In this document: positions 47,501 through 59,318 of the stretch, in pieces
Layout of the letters: every line of letters starts with the position of its first letter
Numbering within the stretch: position 1 is the stretch's first letter
Source of the DNA: Anaeramoeba flamelloides
Lineage: Eukaryota > Metamonada > Anaeramoebidae
Length of the DNA: 64,000 nucleotides
Assembly: GCA_027625915.1 (NCBI GenBank)
Contig: JANTQA010000036.1
Span: 181,501 to 245,500, forward strand
Direction: 5' to 3'
Position numbers and translations under genes: made by a program
The notes under the pieces: model-generated
Seen by the model: only the letters and a program-made list of their open reading frames with translations
Database searches by the model: none
What the model was told of the DNA's origin: nothing

Positions 47501-50500
47501 TTAGTTATATCAAGATATTTCGGAAATACATAGACCATTCTAATCCCGAAATTTGGTGTCAATCAAATGGATTCAATTTCTCTTCTTTACAATTTGCAAA
47601 AAAAGAATATACGGATCTCTGTCATAACATTAAATCGTCTCTTCACAAAACTTTTGTTTATGATATCAATGCTAAAGATGAAAGTTATGATTACACTCAC
47701 TTACGAAAAACCCTTTTTAATGTGTATTATAAGAATCTCTGTATTCGAAATTTCAAACATGGCAAAAGCTACCAATATTTAATAATCAAATTCCAAGAAA
47801 ACACTCGATTAATCGACGAGATGAGTTTCAGTCACCATGACAGTTTCCCTAAATACATGATTTATATGGATTTGTTCTCCATCAACGAAATCATTAAATT
47901 AAAACACAGCGTCGCAATTGAAGATGAATGGGTACAAGAATTTGATCGCAATCAGTATTTTGAAGATCTTGGCTTGGATCTTGGAAAAATTAAGCAGAAT
48001 TTTTTATTCAATGAACAGATCACCCCAAAGGATCTCAATATACACATTACAGCAACAATGTTCAGTCATTTGGAATCAAAGCATTATTCCAAAATAAAGA
48101 AATTCCAAAAAAAATTTAATTGTAAAATTATTGTTGACTCCAAAAGAAATCTGTTCATAATTTTTACAAATTATAATAATATCAATAATGTTAAAGATCA
48201 ATTCAAACAATTTGTTGAGCACGAAAAACAGAAATTAAAAGAAACATTAATTTGTAGAATTGTTGAACCCAATACTAGAATATTTTATGGGCCCGGCGCT
48301 CAAGTGACCAGTCTTATACATTTTAAGGAAAGTAATCAGCTAAGAATAACATTCAAATACAAAAATGGTCGGAGAAATATCCTTAGTATTAAAAGGGAAT
48401 TAAAAGCAAAAGCCAATAAAATTATATCTCCACACAAAATATTTTCTTTAAGAATTAATATTGTATCGAATAAAAAAATAGCAGCGATCATCACAGTCGA
48501 TAATACCAAATTACTTTCCAAAATTCGCAAAGAATTAATAAAAAAATTAGATCATAAATATAGTAAAGTAAATCTAGAAGAGCTTAAACCAAGATTAAAA
48601 TACGATATAGGCACAGAAAGAATTCATATGAATTGGTATCATGGAGTATCAAAAAAAAGAGCTTTGATTAAATACCCCGATCGAGAAAGTGCAAATGATG
48701 TTTTACGCAAGCAGCCTCATATAACTATTCGGGAATATAAATGCTACTGCAAGGTTCACCAAGATCACAAAAATATTATTATAGTCGAGGATTTACCGCG
48801 ATGTATAACTGAGAGTGACTTGAATGAATATTTCTATGATTCCGATTGTATAATTATTCCAAGAAAGCAAACTCAATATCATAATAGAGCACGTAATTGG
48901 GAGATTAAGAACAATATTATCAAATCACTAAATGGCAATGGTTTATTCAGAGTAATTTCCCTGAAAAAGGAGCCTGGAAAAACTCAAGGAAACGAAAATG
49001 ATCTCGAGATTATAAAATTTTTGAACAAAAATATTAATCCATGGAAATGGATGGCAATACTAGAGTGCGACACAGCAGCAATAGCAACAGATATACTCAA
49101 AAAATATCATAAAAAAGATAATATATTTGGTAAGGGTACAATATATTTATATCGCATATTTATATTTAACAAAATTATAAGAAAAGACATTTACGAATAT
49201 ATTAAAAATGATTTAAGTGAACTTGAGAATTTAATGTGTCAATATATCGTTATTCCATTAAATAATAACCAACGTCGTACTAAAGGCAACTCTAATAGGA
49301 ATTCGAATAATGAAATGGTGAAAATTAGGATGACTGGTTTATATTATGAAGAATTTATCAAAGCAAAGACACTGATTGAAACGATTATACAAGGTAAAAA
49401 CGTAAAATTAGATAACCAAGCCCACTTTCTTTTTTTTACAAAAATTAAGGGCAAAAAATTTCAAAAAAAAATGGAAACTAAATTTAAATGTAAAATTTGG
49501 TTCAACCAAAAGATGAAAAGAATCCAAATACATGGAGACTATAAAACTTTACCGAAAGTATCAAAAAAAATAAGTCGAAGACTAGATCGCATAAAAGAAC
49601 AATATTATCAATTTGCTTTACCAAAGCATCTATTGAGAAACAATTTGGACACTTTGAAAGAGAAATCAGGAGTAATTTCGATGTGCAATGTAAAGAACGA
49701 TAAAAATCTGTTTGAAGTGTATGGTTCAAGTTCCTCAATTGATAAATTAAAACAATTAATACAATCGGGGAATAATTATCCTCAATATTTGCAAATGGGA
49801 AATAAAAATCTCTGTGAAATCTGCCAAGGACAGTTGGATAAAACAAAGATGTCTTTGTCTTGGTGTAACCATATTTTCCATAAAAAATGTCTTGAAAATT
49901 ATATTGAATTTTCGATCAAGAATTCTAAGTTTCCAATTAAGTGTCCTTTACAAAATTGCCAAGAGCCCATTCTTATCCAAGACTTGCAAAATATTTTGAA
50001 AGCGCAACTAGTTGATGAATTATTTCAAAAATCTTTGCATTTTTTTATTGGTTCAAATAAAAAGTATTTCTTTTGTAGTTCATTAGGATGTGAGACAATT
50101 TTTAAAAAAAATTCATCAAAGAAAACATTTGAATGCATACAATGTGGGTTGAAAGGCTGTAGTGCTTGCGGGGGGCCCATGCACAAAAACCTTTCTTGTC
50201 AGGAATACAAAGAACTGAAAAAAGGCGGAATACTCACAATTTTGAAAAAGAGTATTATCACTTGTAATAATTGTCAAGCTTCAATTGAAAAAAAATCTGG
50301 TTGCAACCACATCGTCTGCAAATGTGGGAAACATCTCTGTTACGTTTGTTCCAGAGTATTTGACAGTAGCGGGGATTGTTATTCGCATATGACGCAGGAA
50401 CATGACGGTTTTTGGATGGAAACAAAGGCTGTTGAACAGAATGCCATTGATAATTTACAAGAAAATGAGCAAACTGTAAGAAGTGTTAATATAATAAAAC

Positions 50501-50754
50501 CTGAAAAGAGGAGAATCTACAACATAATAGTGAGCACTATTAAAGGTGAGTCTTTTAATCTATTATTAAACACATTGACTGTTGATGAATTATTGGAGAA
50601 ATTAAAAGAAAAAATCGGAGATGTTAAAGATTTAAGAATAATTTGTTCTGGGAAACAAATTGATAGAAAAAAATCAAATAATTTAATTGATTTTCGTGTA
50701 ACAAATAATTCAACTATAACAATTGTTTGGCGATTAAAAGGTGGTTATCTTTAA
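44532..50754 (+). CDS. DEAH-box helicase / RBR E3 ligase / ubiquitin-like fusion protein
   Basis: Three exons resolve: 44532-44686, 44830-45409 and 45593-50754 (donors gtaagt, gtaaga; acceptors tttcatag, aaaatag). They give at least 1964 residues. The start is missing: the first exon begins at an acceptor (tcatttag) in phase 1 and no upstream ATG exon could be fixed. Counting from the first resolved codon, the helicase has Walker A GETGCGKST at about 423, DEIH at about 519, SAT at about 551 and QRTGRAGR at about 719, then HA2/OB-like sequence. The middle (about 1050-1600) has KH-like or repeated alpha/beta stretches. An RBR module covers about 1652-1850: RING1 (CEICQGQL ... CNHIFHKKC), an IBR (CSSLGCETIF ... 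CIQCGLKGC) and RING2 (CNNCQASIEKKSGCNHIVC), which keeps the presumed catalytic Cys of RBR ligases. The last 75 residues resemble ubiquitin (RIICSGKQID matches RLIFAGKQLE) and end WRLKGG-YL. Plant DEAH11/12 share the helicase-RBR part. An RNA-triggered ubiquitin ligase is the likely role (inference). Confidence 0.9.
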
Positions 50755-50767
50755 ATTCCATTACAAG

Positions 50768-50798
<31 letters not shown>

Positions 50799-51367
50799 CT
50801 GTGTGTGTTTAATTTTTAAATGGATATTATATATCTCTATTCCCCAAAATAATATAAATTATGTTATTTTTATTTTCAAATCATATTAAATACTTTTTTA
50901 ACAAATTTACAAAATATTATTTTATATTATGATCTTATTTTTTTAATATATTGATTTTTGAATTTTTTTCTTATTTTAGCAAATGACTTTGTTTGTTAAA
51001 ACTCTAATTTTTTCATATTTAAAAAGAACTCTAAATTTCCCTAATTATTTTTTACCATATTTTTATAATTTTTTTTTCTAATGATCCTGTTTTTTTTTTG
51101 TTTTACCACTTCAAATTTTTTTTTTTTCGAATATTGTTTTCAAATTTGTTTTTTGTAGTATTAAATTATAAAGAGCTATAATTAAGAATATAAATTTATA
51201 AAAGAAAAGATTTTGTAATTATTTTATAAAAAAAACCTTTTTTCAATTAAAAGGCTAAATAAAATTTCAATAATTAATCATAATTGAATCAAATTAATTG
51301 TAGTATCATTCTAAAATATAAGAAACACGTTAAAACATAAAAAACCACTCAACTGATGATTTAAAAC
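50755..51367. other. AT-rich downstream region
   Basis: Begins with an AT microsatellite just after the helicase stop codon, followed by T-rich DNA. No gene or shared repeat seen. Confidence 0.5.
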
Positions 51368-51715
51368 TCATTCAACGAAACAATAAAAATTCACATTTAA
51401 TATTTTAAAAATTGATGTTCCCTTTTTTTTGAAATGAGAAATCTTGTTTTGTAAATTGTAGTGAAAAAAAATTATAAAATCAATAAAAACATTTGAATAC
51501 GTTGAATAGGGGGAAATTTCTTTCCATTTTATTGATAATTCTATATATGCCAAGCTTTTGTTCTTTAAAGTTTCATTTTCAATATAAAGCCGCAATGCAT
51601 CTGTGTCTTTTGTTGGAATTGTTTTTTCTTTATTTTCTTTTTTATTTCTTTCATACATCAATCCAATCAATAATTGTCTTTTTTTAATTCCTATATCTAG
51701 ATCATTTGAAATCAA
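51368..51715 (-). CDS. Possible small gene or exon, unknown
   Basis: A 115-codon frame, long for DNA this AT-rich. It contains KKRQLLIGLMYERNKK, TKDTDALRLYIENETLKNKS and AYIELSIKWKEI, with plausible helical text. The last 40 residues are hydrophobic and look random. No family recognised. It starts at a non-ATG-rich region; the first ATG is at 51713-51715. It could be part of a spliced gene. Confidence 0.25.
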   Translation of the reverse strand: MISNDLDIGIKKRQLLIGLMYERNKKENKEKTIPTKDTDALRLYIENETLKNKSLAYIELSIKWKEISPYSTYSNVFIDFIIFFHYNLQNKISHFKKKGTSIFKILNVNFYCFVE

Positions 51716-53034
51716 ATTTAAACTGTTTCCATTTTTATACTGTTAGATTATTTCTAAATTGGTTTCTTCTTCTCTTGTTTTTTTTTTTTTTTCATTTTCC
51801 AAATGTACAATGCCCAAAAAGAAAAAAATGAAGAAAAGAATAATTAAAATGAAAATTGCCAAAAAGTAAATATCTTATTAACAATCAAATCTAATATTAT
51901 TGGTTATTTGAGAAGTGTGTTCTTTTTTATGAAAAGGTGTTTAAATTAGGTATAAAAATATATTATAATTTCGATCTATATTCAGTTTTGATTTTTGGAA
52001 TTGAGGATAATTAAAATGTTTTTTTTTTAATAAAGATTATTTTCTGAAAAAATTACAAAAATTGTGTTTTATAAAACAAATGTTTCAAACCAAGACTTTA
52101 AATTCGATTTCTCAATGATAATTTCAAGAATATATTATTTCTTATCTAATTCAACAATCATAAAATTCCAATTGTAATTATGTACTTGAAAAAAATTTTG
52201 AGTTTGAAAATTGTTAATATTTTTAATTGATTCTTCAGATTAATCAAGTATTGTGTGAAAATGACTTAAAGTGATAATAAATTATTATGTTATAAAATTT
52301 AGCCAAATTTAAAAAAAGATCTCCCAAAAAAAGTAATTTTAGAAAAAATCTTGATTTGTTAGTAATTTTTTTACTTTAAAGACTTCAAAAAAAGTAAAAA
52401 TATAATTTTTAAAAGATCTTAAAACTCAATTTAATAGGTGTAACAAGAAAAAGAATTCAAAATTTTATACTTTTTTTGGTATTTTTAGGGAATTTCAAAT
52501 ATACACTCGTCAGATAATACTATTAAAATATCAAAATATAATTTTGTAACAAATAGAAAATTTGAATTAAATATTTGGTATTTTAGAGTTCTATATCTAA
52601 AATATATTCTTGAAATTTATATTGAGGTAATCAAATTCTAATTCTTCATCTGAAATATTTAAAAATTTGTCTCTTACACCACGAGCATGAAAAAATAAAA
52701 TTGAAAATTAAAAGTTTTACAAAACTACTACTCTTTAATCTTTCATCTTGAATAACAAAGTTTATTCACGATATAATTAATATTTCAGAACTTTAAATTC
52801 ATGGTACTATTTTATTTATTTTTGTTAGTGTAACCACCTTTTTGAAAAGTCTCTAGTCTAGAAAAAAGGTATTTTTGGGATAAAAAATCCCAAATAAACT
52901 GATGTGAGAATGAATTATATTCTAATTCAACTTTGAAATATTTTTTTGAATAGATAATAACAAATAGTTTTGAAAACATTCTACTCATCTAATAAAACAT
53001 AAAAACAGAGAAAAAAATTCCTGAAGATAATTAT
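51716..53034. other. Gene-free stretch
   Basis: No supported gene, RNA gene or repeat recognised. Confidence 0.4.
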
Positions 53035-53320
53035 TGAGAGTTTTTAGGTTTTTTTTTACTTTTTGAAATAAACCGAAAATTAAATAAATTTTTGGTTTAT
53101 TACAAAAATTAAAAAAAAACCTAACGAAAATTTCCATCAAGTGTCTTAGAGTACCTAGGTTTTTTTTTAATTTAAGAAATAAATTGAAAATTTCTGAAAT
53201 TTTCAGTTTATTTCAAAAATTAAAAAAAAAACAAGAACACTTCACAAATAAAATAGAAAACCTCAAAAAAACCTAGAACACTTCACAGATGAACAGAAAA
53301 CTCAATAAAACTTAACGATA
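53035..53320. repeat. Family G foldback (copy)
   Basis: Two palindromic modules (gaaataaaccgaaaattaaa and complement; gaaataaattgaaaatttct and complement) are followed by aaaatagaaaacctcaaaaa and gaacagaaaactcaataaaa units. Non-coding. From 53321 to 55520 nothing else is recognised. Confidence 0.6.
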
Positions 53321-55520
53321 AATAAGATGAAATAAAAACCCCTCCCCATAAAATACTAATAGAAGTTAAAAATATTTATGTTTTTGATTTGATACCAAAA
53401 AAATTGACAAATTAAAAAAACATAAAAAAATAATTTCTATTGATACAATATAATATAGGATAATAATAAACTTTTTTTTAAGTTGACAGACCCTGAAGTC
53501 ATTAAAACATATCCTCTCGATATTATATTCTTTTATTTTATTATAACTCTAATCGAAAAATATTTGAAAAAAACATAACCTCTGGAAAACTTTGAATACA
53601 GTTGTTCCACTCCTTTCTTGATAATTTATAATACATACACATTGATCTTTTCTTCCACAACTCTTGAAAATACAACTTAAAAAAAATGATTTTATATTAG
53701 AAATTCACATTCTATGTAAGTAAATAATTAGGCTTTAGATTGGAACAGCTGTACCAAAAAGAAAGGTATCGAAGTGAAAGTAAAAAATGTTTACTTTTTA
53801 ATTGATAGGATTTGAAATTGATAAAAAAAATGATCCTTTTTTCTCTTGTTTTCTACTTCCTTCGATAACTTTTGATTCTTTCATTTACATAATCCTATTT
53901 CTCATTATTTAATAGTTTGGGTAAAATTGAAAAGCGAAAATCCCACGTACTGGAGTTGACATTGATCATGAAGAAAACGATCACTTTTCTATCTAGAAAG
54001 ATTGTATGTCAATATTTTCACATTCAAGATCCCAAAAAGTTAATAAAAAATTTAAAATTAATAAAAAAATTTTTGAATTAATAAATAAATTTGTTAATTC
54101 ATAAAAAAACAGGAAAAAAACGAAATAACATAACAATTACCATTACTTGGAAAAAGTCTGAAAAAAAATATGTAAAATTTTCGTTTTTGATTTCCCTCAC
54201 TTTTTTTATATTATTTTAAATGTAATTCAAAAAACCTAGATAAAATATTAGTCAAGGTTTTTTAAGAGAATTGGAAACAATTGTTAATCAACATTTTAAT
54301 TTCACATTTGATTTATTTTTTTAATGTTGTGTTTGAATTGTAAATAAGTTTTATAATGATAAATTAAACAGATAGGATTTGAATATTTTAAAAAATGATT
54401 TTGAAATAAAATTGAAAGAACAAAAAAAATTTGCCAAAATAAAAAAAAATTGAGCTAAATTAATTATTTACTATTTCACTTATCAGAAACATTTATATTT
54501 TTTTGAATTTTTCAGGAATAGGTCAACAACTTTTTCTTTTGAAATGAAAAAAAAATCAATTTATATTAATCCTATTAATGTAAATTTTGGATATTTTGAA
54601 GGATAAGGTGAATAGTTTTTGTTAGAATTAACAACTTTTTATTTCTTATTATTTCTTATTGCTCCTCAGAAAATTATCAAAACAATCAAATTTATTATGA
54701 TTCGAACTTTGGGCCAGATCGTATAAATTTATAAATAAAAAAATAGAAGTATAAATATCCAAATTTTGCTATATATATATATATATATATTTAAAAATTT
54801 TTAAATTAATTTTTTTTTTCATTTTTTAATATTTATAATAAAATTTTATATTGTTATTGAGTTTTAATCAATAGATGAAAAAAAATTACATGTGATGTCA
54901 AAATATCTTTTAGAATAGATATTTAAATACAATGTTTTAGGTCCGGTGATGGTGTAAATTTACCCTAAAAATTATCAGTTTGGTATGATGTCTTTTAATC
55001 ATGATAACTATGTATATTATTTGAATTATTATTAAAGTTTTTTTTATATTTTTTTTCAAATTTTGGAATTTGATATTATTAATCTAAAATAAAATTGTAA
55101 TTCTAAAAAATAATATTAGAATTTATGATTTTTTAGGTAGATATTTATTTAATTGGTAAAAATAAAATTTTCTTTCTAATTTTTTTCAAATTGTATTTTT
55201 AATATCATCGTAATTTTAAGTTTTTCATTAACAGTTATTTTTATATATTTTGTTTCATTTTTATGAATATTATTGGTTCAAAGTGTTTAATTATTGCAAA
55301 AAAAGTTTTTTAGTTTTTTTGAAATGTACAATTTTGTTTATAGTTTAAAAAATAACAAGAAATTATTATTGAATAGGTATAATAGAGTATGAAGTTTTTT
55401 TGTATTGTTTATTACTTAGTTAAGATTTTTGGTTTTGTTTTTGTATTGAAAATTTTTAGATTTATGTGTTTTTAGTAGTTACTTAATTAATTATATATAA
55501 ATGTTGTGTATTTTAATATA

Positions 55521-55717
55521 CAGTCGGTTTCACTCTTAAGGCACAAACATTTAACTAAATTTAAGGTACAAAAAAAACTCAAATTAAGGCATTTAATATA
55601 GAATTTTTTTGTTTACAATTTATTTTTAATAGAATTTGAATTTTGTGTTTTTATTTGAGATTTTTTTTGTACGTTTAATTTTGTTGAAAGTTTGTGCGTT
55701 AATATTGAAATTGAGTG
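55521..55717. mobile_element. Family A MITE, copy 2 (diverged)
   Basis: TA-flanked; starts cagtcggtttcactcttaag and ends with the degraded inverted form (attgaaattgagtg). More diverged than the copies near 61-63 kb, so probably older. Confidence 0.8.
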
Positions 55718-55730
55718 TATTTGATTTTTC

Positions 55731-56077
55731 TATGATTTATTTGTATATATTTTGAAGTGGAGGTATTTATTATATAATTATTTATTTGATTGTTTGTAAG
55801 AAATATTATTTTTGAATGATTTTTTTGTTGTTGTAGTGTTTATTAATTTAGATTTTAAAATGTGTTTTTATATTAGATTATTTATAGAATAAATGTTTTT
55901 TTGGTATTTTATGTTGAATATATTTAAATATTTTTTGATTTGGTATGTTTGTGTGTTGTATTGTTGTTTATTATTATTATTGAGTATAGTGATTTTTTGA
56001 TGTGTGATATTGTTTGGGGTTTTTTAATATATGTAGTATTAGTATGTATTTAATTATTTTTTTATTGATATTTTTTA
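55731..56077 (+). other. 347-nt stretch with no cytosine on the plus strand
   Basis: From 55731 to 56077 the plus strand contains A, T and about 57 G but not one C. It lies between a family A MITE and a pair of hairpins. No open frame of note and no tandem repeat. Nature unknown; see findings. Confidence 0.95.
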
Positions 56078-56079
56078 CA

Positions 56080-56122
56080 GGCCATCTAAAGATGGCCTAT
56101 CATTTCTACTAAAGTAGAAATG
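56080..56122. other. Twin perfect hairpins
   Basis: Two adjacent palindromes: 56080-56097 (GGCCATCT-AA-AGATGGCC) and 56101-56122 (CATTTCTACT-AA-AGTAGAAATG), separated by TAT. Both share the centre CT-AA-AG. Arms of 8 and 10 bp without mismatch. Possible RNA structure, processing signal or element end. Confidence 0.85.
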
Positions 56123-56162
56123 AGCTTTTATTTATTTTATAATTAAACATTGAGAATGTATA

Positions 56163-56357
56163 CAGTCAACTGGACTTTTAAGAGACAAACTTTGAAAGGA
56201 ATTTAAGGTATAAGAAAGTCTTAAATTAAAGTATAAAATTCAAATTCTAGTAAAATAATTTGTGTAAAAAAAATGTCCAAAAAATGTGTTTTAATTTGAG
56301 ATTTTTTTGTGTCTTAAATTTTGTTAATAGTTTTTATCGTAAAAGTGGAACTGGTTG
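56163..56357. mobile_element. Family A MITE, copy 3 (diverged)
   Basis: TA-flanked; starts cagtcaactggacttttaag and ends aaaagtggaactggttg. It lies 40 bp after the twin hairpins. Confidence 0.8.
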
Positions 56358-56764
56358 TAGATAATCAAACTATTTCCATGATTTTGAATATATAAAACCT
56401 CCCATATAAATTAGAAATTGTACATTTCCATTATTTTCCAAGGCTTTGAAGGTAATTATGTCCTATCTGTATTAATATTTTTTTGTTATTTTTAAGTTTT
56501 TTCATTTATATTTTTTCACATCACAGAAATAAAAAGTATGATTTCATTAGAATTCGAGAAATTTTTCTAAAAATAAAAATAAAACAAAGAATGAAACAAA
56601 AAAAACTTACAAACAATTGGAAAACAAAAAAGGTTATTTTATAAGTCTTTGGTAATTTTAAAATGAAAATTTTTACTCTGTGAGATATAATATATATGTA
56701 TAATATATAATATACAATTATTTTGGAAATTTCTATTGAAATTGGTTTACAGTTCATAAAAGTT

Positions 56765-57980
56765 TATATGTTGTCGAATCGTACAAAAAATCTAATTATG
56801 AGAACCTGACAGAAGAGGGATTTTTTAAGTGTTGTGGTATTGAAACTTTGGAGATCATAATATCAATAACAGTTCTTTTTCTGAAATAAAAATAAGCACT
56901 TATCCAAATTAATTGATTGTTGAATCTTGCACTTTTTGTTTTTTTATACATTTTATATTGATTCAATTTTTGATTTTATTCAATTTTTTCTGGATCTAGA
57001 GATGTGTTTATACGAACGATCGAAATTAACCAAAATGCAAAAGAAAAAAAAGACTTTTGAAGGTGTGTATTTTCAACGAATATTTTCTTTAAGTGTACCA
57101 AATACAAAAGATCATCTTTCCAAAGAAACTTGTTGGAATCAAGAATGAAAAAAAAAAAAATCGTCCAAAGTTAATTTTCATAGATTTTTTGTATTTTATC
57201 ACTTCTTAATTTTAATAAATCCAAACAATTTCATTTCTTTGAATTTATCATCCTATTACTATTTTAATTGTTTAAACAGACATTGTTTTACAAATTTGCT
57301 TTCTAAATTCTTTTTTCAAATATTTTTATCAAACAATACCAAAAAAGAATACTGTTCTTAGAAAATAAATTAAAAGAAATAAATTAGGTTTATAACGAAA
57401 ACAGCATTAAAAGATTCAAATCAAAATAATTGAAAAATTCAAAAAAAAATTTCAATCAGATTCAGAATTATTTTGGGTTCTCATTTTAAATGGAAAATAA
57501 ATAATTAAAAAACCAAACTAATTTGCCCAATTAATCTTTATTTCTGAATAGGAATTTAAAAAAATATTCTATTTATTGAAAAAAATCAAGAATTAGATTA
57601 ATTAAATTAAAATAGGATTTTTAAATTCAAATTTTAAAAATTCTTGAGAAATAAACAGTAATTTTTTCTCAAACATTTTACAAAAAGAAAGTTTTATAAT
57701 TCAGAATTTTAAATAAAATCAAGAAAGGAAGAAGTAATTGTATCAAATTTTACAGATAAGAGCTTGAAATAAATGATTTTTATTTATTATTTCTTGATCT
57801 CTCTTTTACTTTTTTTGATTTCCATTTTTTATTTGGTATGTAAATACGTTATACTAGGATATATCCCACTCTAATATTTATTAAAACATCAAAGTATTTG
57901 GTTAAAGAAATGATTTTTATAATTCAATTCGAAATAAATTGTAGTCACTCAAAATTGGTAACTAGTGACTACTCCTTTCT
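56765..57980. mobile_element. TTAA-type element, copy 2 (old, ends degraded)
   Basis: Same order as copy 1: tgagaacctgac, ggatctagagatgtgtttat, cgaaattaaccaaaatgc, aaaagatcatctttcc, ttttacaaatttgctttcta and tatactaggatat. Terminal repeats and the flanking TTAA are no longer clear. Identity to copy 1 is roughly 70% by eye. Short open frames inside are not conserved between copies. Confidence 0.7.
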
Positions 57981-58724
57981 ATTGAAAGAAAATTAATTAC
58001 CTTTCTTGTATAAGTGAACATATTTTCTTTAAAAATAAAACCACATAGTTTAGATTTAACCATAACTAAAAATTTTCATGAGTCAAATCAAATCAGAATA
58101 ATTGTTAAAAACTTGAAAAAATCTAATTTCAATATTCTCGATATTTTTCCTAACAATTTTTTCATAATCATTTTGTTTAACAAAAAAAATCTTGGAGAAA
58201 AATATCAAGCCTTTAAATATAATATTGTTCACAAAATACTTTTTGAAAAATGGCCAAGATCAACTATCAAATTAATAAATAAATAATATTTCATTTGGAT
58301 TTAAAATTGCAAATTTCAAAATAATAAATGAATATTGGTACCTTTGAAATGGATTAGCAATGGGCAAAATATTGTAGATAAAGCTATCGTTCAAAAAAAA
58401 TTTTCACTTCGTTATATATTTATTTAACTGCAATAAAATTTGCACTTCAAAGCAAGAATAAAAAAAAAAATTGGATCAAAAAAGACTTTGATGTTTTTAT
58501 CGTCACTGTTATTAATTTTTGGTTTATTCTGAAATAAACGAAAAAAAAAAAAATGCATTTTTGGATGGTATTTTTTTGTAAAAAAAAATTGAAATGGAAA
58601 TTATCATAATTTGGTGATCTTGATCGTGTTAACCAAGATCAGAATCAGAACGGTACCATTGCTTATTTGACAGTCTATGAATTTGAATAAAAATGTGTAT
58701 TTGGGGGATCTTTAATTGCGAAAT

Positions 58725-59318
58725 TTAGTTGTTGTCTTTATTTTTCAATTTTTTAGTGAATTCCTCAATTGCAAGGTCAAGTTTTTTTTGGAGTTCTTCA
58801 ACACCAGCTTCATTAACAATTGTGATGTTTGCTTTTTCAAAGGTTTTAAGTAGCTGCTGTGAATATTCCTTTTCTGAATGTAGTTCGCGATCTTCTTTTT
58901 CTTTGAATTCCTCAAAGGAGATACTTTCTTCTTCCCCTCTTTTCCTGGAAAGAGCCCTTTTGTATCTTTGCTCGATGGGGCAATCAATCTTGATAAAGAG
59001 GAAGGGGTACTTGGAGTCAATGAAGACTTGCGCCTCAGAGGGGTGCCTGATCGAGTCGATTACCCAGTTTTTCTTTTCAGTTTGCTTTTCCACATATTTA
59101 ATCACGCGCTCTGCCAAGACGGCAGATCCATAATTCTCTCTTAATTCGTTCCCAACCGTTCGCAAATTGTTGCGGCTAATTTCTTGGTTTCTTGATCGTA
59201 ATTCCTCTCGAATCATATCAGAGAGTGACAAAGCTCCAAAGTCTTTGTTGTCTTTGAAGTGGTTAACAACAGTTGTTTTTCCAGAACAATTTAGACCACA
59301 TAAACCAACAAAATACAT
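58725..59318 (-). CDS. P-loop nucleotide-kinase-like protein (UPF0200 / dephospho-CoA-kinase-like)
   Basis: A single-exon gene of 197 residues counted from the ATG at 59316-59318; the open frame extends 32 codons upstream but that part is poly-Phe text from a T-rich leader. The start gives MYFVGLCGLNCSGKTT, so the P-loop (GLNCSGKTT) sits near the N-terminus as usual. LSLSDMIREELRSR and LRTVGNELRENYGSAVLA follow, a pattern typical of the adenylate-kinase/dephospho-CoA-kinase fold (NMP-binding region), then VIDSIRHPSEAQVF and a Lys/Arg/Glu-rich lid (RYKRALSRKRGEEE). The tail ends with a helix and KNKDNN. The family is related to archaeal UPF0200 proteins and the kinase-like half of some eukaryotic dCMP deaminases. 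It probably phosphorylates a nucleotide or related metabolite; the substrate cannot be told. The coding DNA is clearly less AT-rich than its surroundings, and the frame is intact. Confidence 0.85.
   Translation of the reverse strand: MYFVGLCGLNCSGKTTVVNHFKDNKDFGALSLSDMIREELRSRNQEISRNNLRTVGNELRENYGSAVLAERVIKYVEKQTEKKNWVIDSIRHPSEAQVFIDSKYPFLFIKIDCPIEQRYKRALSRKRGEEESISFEEFKEKEDRELHSEKEYSQQLLKTFEKANITIVNEAGVEELQKKLDLAIEEFTKKLKNKDNN

Noticed and set aside
58014-58286. Plus-strand 90-codon frame before the kinase gene
   Set aside because: Composition is that of random AT-rich DNA, no domain, no convincing start context.
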